A DNA stretch of 64,000 bases from Edaphobacter sp. 12200R-103 (GCF_010093025.1 NZ_CP048114.1:2790001-2854000); one strand, 5' to 3'. Shown: positions 53,737 to 64,000, counted from the first letter of the stretch. The notes: generated by a model from the sequence alone, not told the origin. A program made the numbers and translations.

Positions 53737-55397
53737 GAGTGCCTCTAAGGTCGAGCCTTCTCTCCGTCGCAGCTCTTGTTCTGGCGACTGCATTGCCCCC
53801 AAACTACGCTGTCGCGCAGACACAGACTCATATTGACGACCCTATGCTGAAGGCGATGCAGGCGGAGCTTGAGCGCGAGAAGCAGCAACTGGTGCTGCCT
53901 GGAATGCAGCGGCCTTACTTCATCGAATACCGACTGGATGACTTCTCCTCCTTCGAAGCCGTTGCCAACTACGGCGCACTTACCCGCGAAGAGGAGGGCC
54001 GTCAGCGCGTGGTGCGGGTTACGGTGCGCGTAGGCGACTACAAGCTCGACTCCAGCACGGGCAAAGGCGATGGCGTCGTGCAGCTTGCCCCGGGTGAAGA
54101 TAACCCCGAGGCCCTGCGTTATGCGTTGTGGACGGCGACCGATGAGGCATACAAGAATGCGCTCCGCGCCTACTCAGCCAAGATGGCGGCGCTGCAGCAG
54201 TTTCAGGACCCGCGCATGGAAGGAGACTTCTCCCGAGAGAAGGCCGTCACTCACATCGAGCCGCTGCGCAAGATCGAGATCGACCGCAAGGAATGGATCC
54301 GGCGCATCGTCGAGGCCAGCGGGCTCTATGCCAGCGCCCCCGAGGTCCATGCCTTCGCCGACAAGATCCAGTATTCGACGGCGAACGTTCGCGCCATGAC
54401 GCTCAACCGTTACCTCGTCAACACGGAGGGCACCGTGGCGCGCTTCGGTCTGAGCGGCTATAACAACGCCATCAGTGTGGGAACGCAGGCTCCCGATGGC
54501 ATGCGGCTGGCACGCGATAATGGCTCAGTTGCAGTGACCGCCGATCAGCTTGAGAGCTGGCCTGCCTTTCGCAAACAGGTGATCGACGATCTCAAGAGTC
54601 TCGATGATCTCAGCAAGGCGCCGCTGGTCGACGCCGAGGACTACCACGGCCCGGTGCTCTTCTCTGGAGACGCCGCCTCGGACGTAATGAATCGGCTGTT
54701 TACGGGAAACATCGAGGCAGACCGGCCCGACCTCGGAACCAGCGCCAGGACCGTCGGAGCCTACGCCTCCAGCTATAAGGCGCGCGTACTGCCGGAGTTC
54801 ATGAGCGTCGTGGACAATCCCCTGCAGACGACCTTTCAGGGCCACTCCCTGCTGGGCGCATACAAGATCGATGACGAGGGCGTACCTGCACAGTCGGTCA
54901 ATGTCGTCACAAACGGGCTGCTGGATAATTACCTGATCGGCCGCGAGCCGATCAGGGATTTCCCCTCTTCCAACGGACACGGCCGCGCCGCCCCGGGTGC
55001 TCCGGCCCACTCACGCAGTGGCGTTCTGGTCTTTACGTCGAACCACCCTGTCTCGCGCGATGCACTGAACCAGCAACTGATCGCCATGGCGAAAGAACAG
55101 AAACGCGACGTCTACGCGGTAGAGACAATGGGGGGCGAGGTTCCGCGCCTGCTCTACCTGGTGCATCCTGACGGCAACCGGCAGCTGGTGCGGGGCGCTG
55201 CCTTCGATGAGCTGGATAACAGGAGCCTGCGGTCGGAGATTCGCGCCGCCGGCAATGACCCGTATGTCAACGAGTCGCTCGGAGCCGTGCCCCAGACCAT
55301 CATCGTGCCAAGTCTGCTGTTTGGCGATATCGGCGTGAAGCGCGCCACGGAAGAGCAGCAGAAGCTGCCCTACTATCCACCGCCTCCGAGCAGGTAG
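53733..55397 (+). CDS. exported TldE/PmbA-like partner of the TldD-like peptidase
   Basis: A 554-residue relative of the preceding gene product with its own signal peptide (1-28). It aligns over the same regions: GPVLFSGDAASDVMNRLF occupies the place of the zinc-motif segment but has no HExxxH. YKIDDEGVPAQ and NGLLDNYLIGREPIRDF match the TldD-like partner, and SSNGHGRAAPG follows. This is the expected non-catalytic TldE/PmbA subunit. Its ATG overlaps the tldD-like stop (ATGA), so both are made together. Confidence 0.85.
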   Translation: MRVPLRSSLLSVAALVLATALPPNYAVAQTQTHIDDPMLKAMQAELEREKQQLVLPGMQRPYFIEYRLDDFSSFEAVANYGALTREEEGRQRVVRVTVRVGDYKLDSSTGKGDGVVQLAPGEDNPEALRYALWTATDEAYKNALRAYSAKMAALQQFQDPRMEGDFSREKAVTHIEPLRKIEIDRKEWIRRIVEASGLYASAPEVHAFADKIQYSTANVRAMTLNRYLVNTEGTVARFGLSGYNNAISVGTQAPDGMRLARDNGSVAVTADQLESWPAFRKQVIDDLKSLDDLSKAPLVDAEDYHGPVLFSGDAASDVMNRLFTGNIEADRPDLGTSARTVGAYASSYKARVLPEFMSVVDNPLQTTFQGHSLLGAYKIDDEGVPAQSVNVVTNGLLDNYLIGREPIRDFPSSNGHGRAAPGAPAHSRSGVLVFTSNHPVSRDALNQQLIAMAKEQKRDVYAVETMGGEVPRLLYLVHPDGNRQLVRGAAFDELDNRSLRSEIRAAGNDPYVNESLGAVPQTIIVPSLLFGDIGVKRATEEQQKLPYYPPPPSR

Positions 55398-55425
55398 TCT
55401 TAAATCTGTACCGTGGAAGGCTGCG

Positions 55426-55923
55426 ATGTTCGATCCTAAAAACCTGCAACTGATCACTCTTGCTGTCCTGTTTGCCCTTATTTATGCAGGCAGGCTCTCG
55501 AAGGGCTCGCCGCGCCAGACGAAAGATGGCCTGGCGTTCCCGCTCAAGCCCCTGGTTCTATGGAGCAGGGCGCTGGTCGTTCCTATCTACTTCGGCCTGA
55601 TCCTCTGGCCACTCGAGAAGAGCCATCACGGGATACCACTATGGCTTCCGCTGCTGTTTCTCGCGCTGCTGCTGCTGGTGGTCTCGCAGATGCCCGGCAC
55701 CATCGTCTTTACTCCCACGGGCCTGGTGCAGCGCTTCTGGCTGAGAAAGGCCAAGACCATGCGCTACGATGAGGTGATGAGTGCGCAGGTTATCGGCGCC
55801 GGCCGCATGACACGCGTGCTGGGCGACAACCGGGTGAGCATCACGCACACCTGGAACCACAGCGCCTCCGATCAGTTCCGCAAGGAACTGGAAAGCCGGA
55901 CCGGCAAACGCGTGCTGAGGTAG
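55426..55923 (+). CDS. small membrane protein with PH-like C-terminus
   Basis: A 165-residue protein with three hydrophobic segments (about 8-22, 45-63, 73-92), then a soluble C-terminal part of about 70 residues (TIVFTPTGLVQRFWLRKAKTMRYDEVMSAQVIG). The latter resembles the bacterial PH-like domain of small membrane proteins. Function unknown. It follows the TldE-like gene by 28 bp and may be cotranscribed. Confidence 0.7.
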   Translation: MFDPKNLQLITLAVLFALIYAGRLSKGSPRQTKDGLAFPLKPLVLWSRALVVPIYFGLILWPLEKSHHGIPLWLPLLFLALLLLVVSQMPGTIVFTPTGLVQRFWLRKAKTMRYDEVMSAQVIGAGRMTRVLGDNRVSITHTWNHSASDQFRKELESRTGKRVLR

Positions 55924-55989
55924 GGCGGGATCCAGGCATGAGCTTTGCATCGTTGATCTGATTTGTTGGCACGCCTGCACTACCCGGAA

Positions 55990-56034
55990 GTGTCATCCTG
56001 AGCGGAGCGCGAGAAACTTCGCTCAGGATGACAC
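55990..56034. repeat. palindromic dispersed element with 15 bp arms
   Basis: GTGTCATCCTGAGCG (55990-56004) and CGCTCAGGATGACAC (56020-56034) are perfect inverted repeats with a 15 nt spacer. It is in the 259 bp gap between the PH-like gene and the convergent rlpA gene; I see nothing else there. Confidence 0.8.
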
Positions 56035-56182
56035 CCTCCTTGGGGGAACTGTAAGAATTGCCTCCCGAAGTGACTGCGATGTCTATCCGAATCGACTGTC
56101 CTGCTCTCCGCATTGCTATATAAGGCATTACCGAGACGGCCGTCCTCGCGTTTCAGACACAGGCAGATATACACCCTATGTC

Positions 56183-56962
56183 TCAGTCGGTGCGCACGAG
56201 GTAGGGCTCGGCGCCCCCGGAGACGTGGATGCTGGCGGCCACCTCATCGGCGCTCGCTTTGCTGGGATGTGCCGGATTGACGCGCACCCAGTGGCCTGTC
56301 GGACCGGGGAACTCGATCACCTTGGCGGTCCTGTAGCGGCGCATCAGTTGTTCCTTCAGCTTGACGGCATCCTTCTCACGCTGGAACGCTCCTACCTGCA
56401 CGCACCAGCGACCGCCGGGAATGGCATTCGCGGCGGTGCTGGGACCGGGTGTCCAAGCCTCTACTTTCACTCTGGCCACTCCCATGCGGTAGAGGCCCGT
56501 CTCTTTTGCTGCCGCCAGAGAAAGGTCGATGATGCGCCCTTTTACGAAGGGGCCGCGATCGGTAATCTTGACCACCGCAGACTGATTCGTGCTCAGGTTC
56601 GTGACCCGCACGATCGACCCCAGCGGAAGCGTGCGGTGGGCCGCCGTCATTGCGTTCTGATCGTAGACCTTGCCATCGGCTCCCTTGCGCCCGGCATAGG
56701 GCGGGCCGTACCAGCTTGCAATTCCCGTCTCCACCAGGCTCGGCTTGCCGCGAACATCCGGGGGCGCCGGAGGAAGTGGAGCAGGAGCCGTCCTCGCTGT
56801 CGATCCCGAGGTCGAACCATGGCCTGAGGATCTTCCGGAGCCTGAAGATGCCGGAGGAGGCGGAGGTGGATGGTGAGCACGCACGCGCTTCTTATGACAG
56901 CCCGTCAGTACCAGCGCGAACGTCACAACCGAGCCTGCAAGTACCTGGCGGCAGCGGATCAC
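56183..56962 (-). CDS. rlpA: RlpA-like septal lipoprotein with SPOR-like domain
   Basis: A 259-residue lipoprotein: lipobox near FALVLTGC, a Pro/Ser/Gly-rich linker (25-75), then the double-psi beta-barrel RlpA domain (about 78-165: ETGIASWYGPPYAGRKGADGKVYDQNAMTAAHRTLPLGS, VRVTNLSTNQSAVVKITDRGPF). A C-terminal SPOR-like domain follows (about 185-250: GGRWCVQVGAFQREKDAVKLKEQL). RlpA proteins are glycan-strand lytic transglycosylases that act at septa on denuded peptidoglycan, to which SPOR domains bind. The GTG start overlaps the stop of the upstream 80-residue gene (GTGA). Confidence 0.9.
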   Translation of the reverse strand: MIRCRQVLAGSVVTFALVLTGCHKKRVRAHHPPPPPPASSGSGRSSGHGSTSGSTARTAPAPLPPAPPDVRGKPSLVETGIASWYGPPYAGRKGADGKVYDQNAMTAAHRTLPLGSIVRVTNLSTNQSAVVKITDRGPFVKGRIIDLSLAAAKETGLYRMGVARVKVEAWTPGPSTAANAIPGGRWCVQVGAFQREKDAVKLKEQLMRRYRTAKVIEFPGPTGHWVRVNPAHPSKASADEVAASIHVSGGAEPYLVRTD

Positions 56963-57201
56963 GATCCGGGCACATCCTTCTTCCCGCCGGGCGGAGTACG
57001 TCCGGCGCGTTCGTCCATGCGCTGGGCCACCCGGTTCAGCTCCCTTGCTGCAGCCCGCAATGCCTCCGAGCCGTTCTTCCGCAGATCGGGAACGACATCA
57101 TCGTTGAAGTAGCGGATGAGCTCGCGCACATCCTCTTCCATACGGGCCCCGGCCTCGTGCAAACGCTCGTCCCAGGGACGCTTCTCATTCCCTTTCGTCA
57201 T
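56959..57201 (-). CDS. small charged helical protein upstream of rlpA
   Basis: An 80-residue, strongly charged, helical protein (DERLHEAGARMEEDVRELIRYFNDDVVPDLRKNGSEALRAAAREL). No signal peptide or membrane helix. Its stop overlaps the rlpA start by 4 bp, so it is translated with rlpA and may act at the same site. I do not recognise the family. Confidence 0.7.
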   Translation of the reverse strand: MTKGNEKRPWDERLHEAGARMEEDVRELIRYFNDDVVPDLRKNGSEALRAAARELNRVAQRMDERAGRTPPGGKKDVPGS

Positions 57202-57466
57202 GCCTACACTTCTCCAACATTCATTATCGGAATGAGGAAATCAGGGGGTCAATTGCTTCGTTCTTCTATTCCATTCGCAGTGCCGAGGTGGTAACGTCAT
57301 ACGCTACGCTCTTTCGGAGACTTAAAGGCCATACAACGAACCACCGCAAGCAGGCGTCCTTCCACATAGAACGTAGTTAAAACAAGCGAGATGTGGATTC
57401 GCTGCTTCTTTTTGCCGAAAGAGGCGAGACCGCACGTTCTTCCGAGGTATGTCTTTGATTTTGCCC

Positions 57467-58276
57467 ATGTCCCGCATGTTCTACCTGCTCCGGGTTTCTC
57501 TCTTCTTTCTCTTCGCTGCCCCAATGGTTGCCGTGGCCATGGGAGCAGAAACAGTGAGTGCACCTGAACTTCCTGACTCTCCGGGAGCCTTCGTCGCGGC
57601 ATCGGGAATCAGCAGTTCGAATGAAGATGCCGGGACATACACCCCACGACTGTCCGGTGCTTCGGCATTCGACCAGCAGAGCACCACGACAGGCGATCGG
57701 CCAGTTCTTCTTCCGCGCGTCAAATTTATTCCTGCCGGACACAGGGCCCCGCAGCAGCATGTTCGCGATAAGGTGGCTCTGGGACTGCGCGAATCGGTTA
57801 CTCCCTTCAGCATGTTTGCGTGGTCGGCATCTGCAGGATGGTCTCATCTGATCGATAGCGCGCCGAACTACGGCGTCAATAGCGAGGCCTTCGCGCAACG
57901 CCTGGGCGCAGCGGCGGCCACAGGTTCGGCCAAAGAGATCTTCAGCGATGCCGTCTTCGCATCGCTCTTCCACCAGGATCCCCGGTATTACCAGCTCGGC
58001 CGCAGCCACAGGTTCTTCAATCGGGCCGTCTATGCCGGGACACGGCCCGTAATTGGGCGCACAGACAGCGGCAGATCTATCTTCAACTACGCCGGCGTTC
58101 TGGGAACCGGGGCCTCGGCTGCACTGGCTCAGACCTACTATCCTGATGAGAATGTTCACCCTTCGCAGGTGATGCAGAGCTGGGGGAGCGGAATTGCGGG
58201 CTCCGCGCTCGGGTATCTCATCTCCGAGTTCGGAGGAGACGTTATTCAGGCGCTCCATATTCAGAAGCATGAATAA
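57467..58276 (+). CDS. exported protein of unknown function, paralogue A
   Basis: A 269-residue protein with a signal peptide (about 1-22). Mid-region residues include RDKVALGLRESVTPFSMFAWSASAGWSHLIDSAPNYGV, then SLFHQDPRYYQLGRSHRFFNRAVYAG, TDSGRSIFNYAGVLG. The last part is glycine/alanine-rich and helical. The HQDPRYY and (T/S)DSGR...NY motifs recur in the next gene. Start at ATG 57467 is tentative; ATG 57449 and 57476 are alternatives. No known family recognised; outer-membrane or periplasmic location is inferred from the signal and composition. Confidence 0.65.
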   Translation: MSRMFYLLRVSLFFLFAAPMVAVAMGAETVSAPELPDSPGAFVAASGISSSNEDAGTYTPRLSGASAFDQQSTTTGDRPVLLPRVKFIPAGHRAPQQHVRDKVALGLRESVTPFSMFAWSASAGWSHLIDSAPNYGVNSEAFAQRLGAAAATGSAKEIFSDAVFASLFHQDPRYYQLGRSHRFFNRAVYAGTRPVIGRTDSGRSIFNYAGVLGTGASAALAQTYYPDENVHPSQVMQSWGSGIAGSALGYLISEFGGDVIQALHIQKHE

Positions 58277-58320
58277 TTCTTTCCTGCTTCGGGTTCCATA
58301 ACGCAGACAGGGAAGACCGG

Positions 58321-59271
58321 ATGAAGATGCACAGGGTTCTGGTACTGGGATTGGTTCTTTCTGGCTATGGAGCCGTAGCCCAGATCGGCCCTGCCCTCTC
58401 TGCGCCGGCGCTGCTCGACTCAGAGACTCTCCCGGCATCTCCCGATAGCGAATCCGCGTCCTCCTCCATCGCCAGTACCGATCTGCCCGATGCCCCCAGC
58501 AGCATCGCAGCCCGGCAGGAGAGCGTTGTCGTCGCGGGTAAGGAGTCCCTGCGTGCCAGGGGCAAAGACAAGGACTCCTGCAACTTCATCGCGGCTCTTG
58601 GGGCAATCTACTTCGATCCCGCAAAGGTGGGTGAGAACCGCCCACGTTGCAGCGAACTGGTCTATCCCTATCAGAGATTCCTCACCACGAATATTGCGAT
58701 TCCCCTCAACTGGAAGCAGAAGGGGCTGCTGGCGGCGCACTACACCACCGATCCCGCCAGCCTGGGAACAACGATCGGAATCTCCGCTATTAATATTGCC
58801 GCCGACTCCCATACGGCGTATGGCCCCGGCTGGAAGGGATTCGGCGGTCTTGCCGGGGTGAGCCTGCTGCAGAACGCCACGGCGGAGTTCTTCGGCACCT
58901 TTGCGGTCCCTGCGCTCACGCATCAGGATCCCCGGTACTATAGGATGCCGCATAAGCCGATCCGTAAGCGCATTCTCTATGCCATTACCCGCAGCTACGT
59001 CTCCCGCAGCGACTCCGGAAGGCCCATGCCGAACTACGGTGTCTTTGCTGCGTATCCTTTTGTCGCTGAGATCGGCAATCTCTATATACCGGGAATCCAG
59101 AGCGACGGCCCCTCGACGGCGGAGCGAATCCTTACCGGCTATGCGCTCGATCCCGCCAATAACCTGGTCAACGAGTTTCTTCCCGACGTAGCGAAACACG
59201 TCCATGTACGCATCATCTTTGTCCAGCAGATCCTCAACAACATCGCGGTATCCGGGAACGGCATGATGTAG
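58321..59271 (+). CDS. exported protein of unknown function, paralogue B
   Basis: A 316-residue protein with a signal peptide (1-21). Its N-terminal linker is Ser/Asp-rich, and the mid-region KGKDKDSCNFIAALGAIYFDPAKVGENRPRCSELVYPYQRFL carries two Cys. The core repeats motifs of the preceding protein (LTHQDPRYYRMPHKPIRKRILYAITRSYVSRSDSGRPMPNYG). Family unknown. Lies 44 bp after its paralogue, probably in one transcript. Confidence 0.65.
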   Translation: MKMHRVLVLGLVLSGYGAVAQIGPALSAPALLDSETLPASPDSESASSSIASTDLPDAPSSIAARQESVVVAGKESLRARGKDKDSCNFIAALGAIYFDPAKVGENRPRCSELVYPYQRFLTTNIAIPLNWKQKGLLAAHYTTDPASLGTTIGISAINIAADSHTAYGPGWKGFGGLAGVSLLQNATAEFFGTFAVPALTHQDPRYYRMPHKPIRKRILYAITRSYVSRSDSGRPMPNYGVFAAYPFVAEIGNLYIPGIQSDGPSTAERILTGYALDPANNLVNEFLPDVAKHVHVRIIFVQQILNNIAVSGNGMM

Positions 59272-59580
59272 TTCAGAATTTTGAAGGCGGGGAATCAGAT
59301 TTTGCACCTTTTCGGGCTCTGCCGCTTAGGGGGGCATCTTTACCGTTCAATGCAGAATCTTGCCATTCGCTTGCTCAGACTTCGGTCCTCCCTCCCAGCT
59401 GAGTACTCTTAACAAGGTTCAACCCCTTGTTTCTATTTCACTTAATTGGGAAGATCTCAGAGGGTTGAAACAGGATGCCGCCTCCGGCGCAGCATTCGCA
59501 GCCGGATTAGCTTTCGAGGAATTGCTGTTCAGGCTTTCCCAAGTTTTTTAGAGACAGAATCAGGAGAAAAGGAAACGCAT
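59272..59580. promoter_or_regulatory. 309 bp upstream region of the radical SAM gene
   Basis: No gene. A short stem AACAAGG/CCTTGTT with a TTCAACC loop lies at 59411-59431. The segment 59530-59580 provides the ribosome binding site of the radical SAM gene (AGGAGAAAAGGAAACGC). Any promoter would lie between, but I do not see a clear -35/-10 pair. Confidence 0.4.
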
Positions 59581-61680
<2,100 letters not shown>

Positions 61681-61713
61681 CTGTCCAGGCAATCGCGCCT
61701 TCGGCGCAAAAAC

Positions 61714-61747
61714 AAGCAAAGGCCGCCAGCAATGGCGGCCTTTGCTT
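61714..61747. terminator. bidirectional terminator between radical SAM and hydrolase genes
   Basis: A perfect 15 bp stem, AAGCAAAGGCCGCCA (61714-61728) and TGGCGGCCTTTGCTT (61733-61747), with a GCAA tetraloop. On the minus strand it is followed by GTTTTTGC. It can end the radical SAM transcript and the convergent hydrolase transcript. Confidence 0.85.
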
Positions 61748-61803
61748 TGACTACTTTCTGTGAAAGGCTGTTACGAATTGTCGGGTCTTCTTCTGATGAC
61801 CTT

Positions 61804-62589
61804 CTAGTGGCGGGTTTCGGTAGAAGCTGCTGCAGTTACCGTCTCATCGCCGAAATGCAGCTTGCGGTGGAAGAGATCGAGCGCGAGGCCGAAGCAGCTG
61901 CGCGCAAGTTCAGGATCGTAGCGTGGGCCTTCATCACGAAGAAAGGCGTGAGCTCCGTTGACCTCGTGCCAGTTAAGGCGCGTGCCAAGCTCGTTGAGGC
62001 GGTTGAGGACCTTGATGCGGCCTTCGAGAGGAATGTGGGGGTCCTGGCGCCCCCAAACCATGAGCAGCTCACCCTGGATCTCCTTGGCGCGCTCCAGCGA
62101 GTCATCCTTCATGCCCTTGCCGAGACCGCTCTTGTGGATGTCGGTGGCGTAGAAGCAAACGGTGGAACGCACATCAGGCTGAAAAGAAGCGCGGAAGGCG
62201 AGGTGTCCGCCGATGCAGATGCCCATCGCTCCAAGCTGTCCGGTGCAATCGGGCCGGGATTTGAGATAGTCAAGAACAACACGGGCATCTTCGTCGTAGC
62301 TGGCCAGTTCCTTCGTGGTCTTCAACTCGTTGCCGCGATCGGCCCCGGCCTGATCGTACGAGAGAACAACCCCCGGAGCTTCGAACTCGTGATAAATCTC
62401 AGGTGCTGCGACGATGTAGCCATGGCCGGCTAGTTGCACGGCCGTGCGATGAATAGGGCCGGTGATCTGAAAGATCTCCGAATAGAAGATGATGCCGGGA
62501 TAGCGGCCGGGGGCAGCGGGGCGCACAATGTGTGTACGCATGGGGCCATACGAAGTAGTCAGTTCCACAATCTCATCGACGACAGTCAC
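61804..62589 (-). CDS. dienelactone hydrolase family protein
   Basis: A 261-residue alpha/beta hydrolase of the DLH family. Nucleophile C125 (GICIGGH), E38 (YSEIF), D183 (GRQDPHIP) and H214 (NGAHAF) form the DLH-type Cys-based site. DLH enzymes open lactone rings of small aromatics or related esters; physiological substrate here is unknown. The start is GTG at 62589. Convergent with the radical SAM gene and separated from it by a bidirectional terminator. Confidence 0.9.
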   Translation of the reverse strand: MTVVDEIVELTTSYGPMRTHIVRPAAPGRYPGIIFYSEIFQITGPIHRTAVQLAGHGYIVAAPEIYHEFEAPGVVLSYDQAGADRGNELKTTKELASYDEDARVVLDYLKSRPDCTGQLGAMGICIGGHLAFRASFQPDVRSTVCFYATDIHKSGLGKGMKDDSLERAKEIQGELLMVWGRQDPHIPLEGRIKVLNRLNELGTRLNWHEVNGAHAFLRDEGPRYDPELARSCFGLALDLFHRKLHFGDETVTAAASTETRH

Positions 62590-62678
62590 TTGCTAATTTC
62601 CTCCAAATTTTCTGAGCCTGACGTTTTTTATTGTAGTCCTCGCAGGCTCGCAACAATTTGTGGCGGGCTTTCGGGAAA

Positions 62679-63452
62679 CTACTGTTGCTGTTCGATCACC
62701 GTCAGCATCCATGCCATCCCACTGAACGCCAGCGCCTCCCAGACGCTCGCCCATTCGTTCCCGACATTCGTATATGGATCGACGATCGCTCGCGGGATGT
62801 GCAGCATCGGGACCCAGAGGAAGATCATTACGCCTGTCAGCAGTGAAGCCGGTTTCGCCACGCGGCGCACCATGATCCCCAGTCCTCCCGCAATCAGTGC
62901 GGAGCCCGCGAAGTAGGTCCAGAACATCTGCGCGCCGATCCACGAGGGGATCAGCGATGCCACAAACTGCGGATACAGGAAATGATCAAATCCGAAGATC
63001 GCCAGCATCGTACCGAACATGTATCGGCCCGCGGGCAAAGATCGTTCCAGCCACGCCGGTAACCTGCTGTCGTCATCGGCCAACGAGAGCGCCGCAATCC
63101 ATGCGCCGCCTGCCAGAGACATCTCCTTCAGGGTGTTCGTCCATGCACCAAGAACCGCGGCGTACTGGCCCCTAAGCTGGTTGGGAACATGCGCTACGAC
63201 CACCAGCGTGAGCAGGCCCACTCCTGTCCACGCGGCGACTTGCCTTCCCTTCAGGTTGAAGAGAATGCAGACTCCCGCAACCATGAGGGCCAGGCCGATG
63301 ACAAAGATCCATAGCAGACGGAACGGCAGCCAGCCCGGAAAGTCCGGAATGACCACCCAGGGAAAGTTCAGGTAGAAGAAGTGCATCAAGCCGATCGAGC
63401 CCAGCCCGATCGCGTACAGAATACGTCCCACAGGAGCAAGCCATTTTTGCAT
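62679..63452 (-). CDS. DoxX-like membrane protein
   Basis: A 257-residue protein with about seven hydrophobic segments. It has two similar halves: an N-terminal half (RILYAIGLGSIGLMHFFYLNFPWVVIPDFPGWLP) and a C-terminal half opening with RYMFGTMLAIFGFDHFLYPQFVASLIPSWIG. Each half has a G/H/F pattern of the DoxX family, so this looks like a duplicated DoxX domain. Function unknown. It is upstream of the DLH gene on the same strand, 89 bp away. Confidence 0.75.
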   Translation of the reverse strand: MQKWLAPVGRILYAIGLGSIGLMHFFYLNFPWVVIPDFPGWLPFRLLWIFVIGLALMVAGVCILFNLKGRQVAAWTGVGLLTLVVVAHVPNQLRGQYAAVLGAWTNTLKEMSLAGGAWIAALSLADDDSRLPAWLERSLPAGRYMFGTMLAIFGFDHFLYPQFVASLIPSWIGAQMFWTYFAGSALIAGGLGIMVRRVAKPASLLTGVMIFLWVPMLHIPRAIVDPYTNVGNEWASVWEALAFSGMAWMLTVIEQQQ

Positions 63453-63540
63453 GCCGGGAGTCTAGCCGAAATTTAGCCGGCTGACACCACGGCTTATCCC
63501 AAATCTTCGGGTCGTTATTTAATTCTCCCTCCAGCGGAAG

Positions 63541-64000
63541 CTAATGCGAAGCGTTCCGCACTGGGTAGCTGAATGTCAAAGTCGAGATCACTTGAACAGG
63601 CGCTCCGCGATCAAGATACGGGCGGAAACGCCAGCCCAGGAGCTGCTTTTCCGCGACCGCCTGAAGAGCGGGCTTATTGGGGAAAAAGTTGTCGATTGAC
63701 TGCACCTGGCCGCTGCGATCTACAACCACGCGCATGGTGATAGCGCCGGAAGGAGAGCTCTCCGCCATGTCAGGCCAATCCGGGGCTGGATTGTCGAAAG
63801 CAAGCTTGCGCAGCTCCGGCTCAGGAACCACAACAACACGCAACTGCCTTGCTGCCGGGGTCGGCTTCGTCACACGGATCAGTCCAGCATCCGAGGAGGA
63901 GAGATCTTCAAGGAGCGTCATCTGCGCCGTGAGACGCGGCCCTCCCTGCGTCTGCGCCGTGAGGCGCCGAGGCACCTGAAGGCCATGAAACGGTGCGAAA
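63541..64000 (-). CDS. TonB C-terminal domain protein, 5' end outside the window
   Basis: The frame runs from the window edge to a stop at 63541. Its last about 90 residues match the TonB_C domain: PDWPDMAESSPSGAITMRVVVDRSGQVQSIDNFFPNKPALQAVAEKQLLGWRFRPYLDRGAPVQVISTLTFSY. The upstream part is low-complexity and includes RLTAQ twice. The reading frame stays open to the edge (codons read FAPFHGLQVPRRLTAQ), so the real start is outside. Energy-transducing TonB-like role across the periplasm is likely. Confidence 0.75.
   Translation of the reverse strand, partial: FAPFHGLQVPRRLTAQTQGGPRLTAQMTLLEDLSSSDAGLIRVTKPTPAARQLRVVVVPEPELRKLAFDNPAPDWPDMAESSPSGAITMRVVVDRSGQVQSIDNFFPNKPALQAVAEKQLLGWRFRPYLDRGAPVQVISTLTFSYPVRNASH

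Noticed and set aside
52600..53823. 407-codon minus-strand frame opposite the TldD-like gene
   Set aside because: The plus-strand protein has clear TldD motifs including HEVLGH; the antisense frame is a by-product of high GC coding.

Overview
The window looks like chromosomal DNA of an acidobacterium of the Terriglobia (Acidobacteriaceae) type. This is judged from content only: an acidobacterial duplicated orphan permease (ADOP) coupled to a PadR regulator, a DUF2934 protein, a lysine/alanine-rich histone-like protein, Gram-negative lipid A genes (lpxA, lpxI), tandem OmpH/Skp chaperones, a radical SAM enzyme of the tetraether/membrane-spanning-lipid synthase type, and many short intergenic repeats of the CATCCTGAG...GGATC kind. 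GC content looks high throughout. I saw no prophage, insertion sequence, CRISPR array or rRNA operon.

Layout. 1-5350: a GT87-like membrane protein, a DUF2934 protein, a lipoprotein/helical-protein pair, a methyltransferase and a BON-domain protein. 5357-8400: ADOP permease with its PadR regulator and a perfect 8+8 bp inverted repeat in front of the regulator. 8611-11117: a minus-strand operon of ECF sigma factor, membrane protein, zinc-ribbon membrane protein and LytTR response regulator. 11221-17770: a plus-strand run of rlmB, a large M1-like protein with a broken zinc motif, a TPR protein, rnc and lepB. 18108-24151: AMIN-type amidase, YheT-like hydrolase, DUF72 protein, tRNA-His, DUF4112 protein, tRNA-Pro and a DUF899 protein. 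24234-27875: VOC proteins, a TetR regulator, a luciferase-like oxidoreductase and an orphan PadR. 28157-30480: a cytochrome b/molybdopterin fusion translationally coupled to an HPP membrane protein. 30700-36194: small enzymes, two SDRs and tyrS.

36222-40394 is an envelope-lipid cluster (sorting-like periplasmic protein, fabZ, lpxA, lpxI) with an HD-domain gene between lpxA and lpxI. 40522-47969 holds a secreted peroxiredoxin, a histone-like protein with an acidic head, MltD-like transglycosylase, lepA and two OmpH/Skp genes. 48320-48526 holds a likely 6S-like RNA and a terminator, followed by a gene for a disordered protein with a degenerate receiver domain. 50111-55923 holds a HIT protein, a Ste24-like protease, and, divergently, two exported TldD/TldE-like proteins. 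56183-59271 holds RlpA and two related exported proteins of unknown function. 59581-61680 encodes the radical SAM protein that I consider the most interesting item: its cysteine pattern fits the enzymes that join lipid tails to make membrane-spanning lipids (iso-diabolic acid in acidobacteria). The window ends with a dienelactone hydrolase, a DoxX-like protein and a truncated TonB-C gene.

The strongest common theme is the cell envelope: lipid A (fabZ, lpxA, lpxI), possible membrane-spanning lipids, peptidoglycan turnover (AMIN amidase, MltD, RlpA), protein export and quality control (lepB, Skp pair, Ste24, exported TldD/E) and envelope signalling (ECF, ADOP/PadR, LytTR).
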